NCBI GenBank assembly: GCA_024643825.1 | Contig: JAHEME010000262.1 | Span: forward strand, 1-5,305 | Origin: Chloroflexota bacterium | GTDB lineage: Bacteria > Chloroflexota > Anaerolineae > Aggregatilineales > UBA3940 | Reading direction: 5' to 3' | DNA: 5,305 nt | In this document: piece by piece, positions 5,152 through 5,305 of the stretch | How positions within the stretch are numbered: position 1 is the stretch's first letter | Layout of the letters: each line of letters begins with the position of its first letter | Notes under the pieces: model-generated | Told to the model about the DNA's origin: nothing | Seen by the model: only the letters and a program-made list of their open reading frames with translations | The model's database searches: none | Translations under genes and position numbers: made by a program

Positions 5152-5183
5152 CCCTCCATAGTGGATGCATCCATGCTGGATGT
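5127..5183. promoter_or_regulatory. Cluster of ACATCC/GGATG elements, candidate regulator-binding sites
   Basis: ACATCC occurs at 5127-5132 and 5136-5141 as a direct repeat with a 9-bp period. Its complement-type element occurs as the perfect 12-bp palindrome TGGATGCATCCA (5162-5173) and as GGATGT (5178-5183). The sites cover the -35 box, the spacer and the start of the transcript. PadR proteins commonly bind dyads built on ATGT/ACAT near their own promoter, so autoregulation is a fair inference. Confidence 0.5.
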
Positions 5184-5200
5184 TACAAGAGGATGGCACG

Positions 5201-5296
5201 ATGCCTGACAAACTCCCCGAAGACCTCCTACCCCTGACCCCGGCTGTATTCCACATTCTGTTGGCGTTGGCAGATGGCGCCAAGCACTTGGTTTAA
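5201..5296 (+). pseudogene. Truncated PadR-family transcriptional regulator (N-terminus only)
   Basis: ATG at 5201 follows AAGAGG (5187-5192) by 8 nt, and a strong promoter lies upstream. The 31-residue product begins MPDKLPEDLLPL and contains PLTPAVFHILLALADG, which is the first helix of the PadR winged-helix domain. Family members normally continue with x-x-HGYG-I and run to about 100-200 aa. Here the frame reads AKHLV and stops at TAA (5294-5296), exactly where the GYG motif should begin. A single base change or indel does not restore it within the 9 bases left in the window. Either the gene has been interrupted, for instance by an insertion or rearrangement starting near 5287, or it has decayed. 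Divergent to the membrane-protein operon, it would be a natural regulator of it if intact. Assignment rests on one short motif. Confidence 0.6.
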
Positions 5297-5305
5297 AGCA
5301 GAACG

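Noticed and set aside
5050..5283. Minus-strand open frame of 77 codons across the PadR control region
   Set aside because: It runs antisense through a strong promoter and the PadR start, with a Ser/Arg-rich product of no recognisable family.

Overview
This is a bacterial chromosomal window in which two kinds of sequence lie side by side. From about 2000 onward it is GC-rich and ordinary. The first kilobase is visibly more AT-rich and looks like accessory DNA. The organism cannot be named from the sequence. The mix of a conserved small two-gene module, an STAS-like protein, an NCS2 permease, and unnamed membrane proteins next to a PadR-type regulator would suit a Chloroflexota-like or other environmental GC-rich bacterium, but that is a low-confidence guess.

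Layout from left to right. (1) Positions 1-161 hold a decayed gene end: a frameshifted C-terminus resembling that of amidohydrolases. (2) Positions 158-1051 hold a self-contained module. It has a sigma70-type promoter with a perfect 8+4+8 palindrome across its -35 box and spacer, then a 140-aa conserved hypothetical protein, then a 131-aa protein with a likely ribbon-helix-helix DNA-binding end. The second gene's ribosome binding site overlaps the first gene's stop codon. (3) Positions 1112-1189 hold a second copy of the same amidohydrolase-like C-terminus. It differs from the first by silent third-position changes plus the 1-nt frameshift, so the module sits between two related gene ends. (4) A large nested inverted repeat (1239-1302) follows, just downstream of a leftward gene (1314-1760) for an STAS/SpoIIAA-like (DUF7793-type) protein. 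(5) A 315-bp divergent intergenic region leads to (6) a 457-aa NCS2 uracil permease (2076-3449), closed by a strong rho-independent terminator. (7) On the minus strand, two membrane-protein genes (4997->4176 and 4140->3532) form a probable operon. (8) A divergent control region leads to a rightward PadR-family reading frame (5201-5296) that is cut short after about 31 codons.

How the parts may work together. The first module looks self-regulating, with a candidate DNA-binding protein and a palindrome in its own promoter. The PadR promoter has repeated ACATCC/GGATG elements and faces the membrane-protein operon, a common arrangement for a regulator and its target. Because the PadR frame ends early, that control may be lost. 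The permease imports uracil and appears to be transcribed alone. No RNA gene, CRISPR array, intact transposase or integrase is visible.
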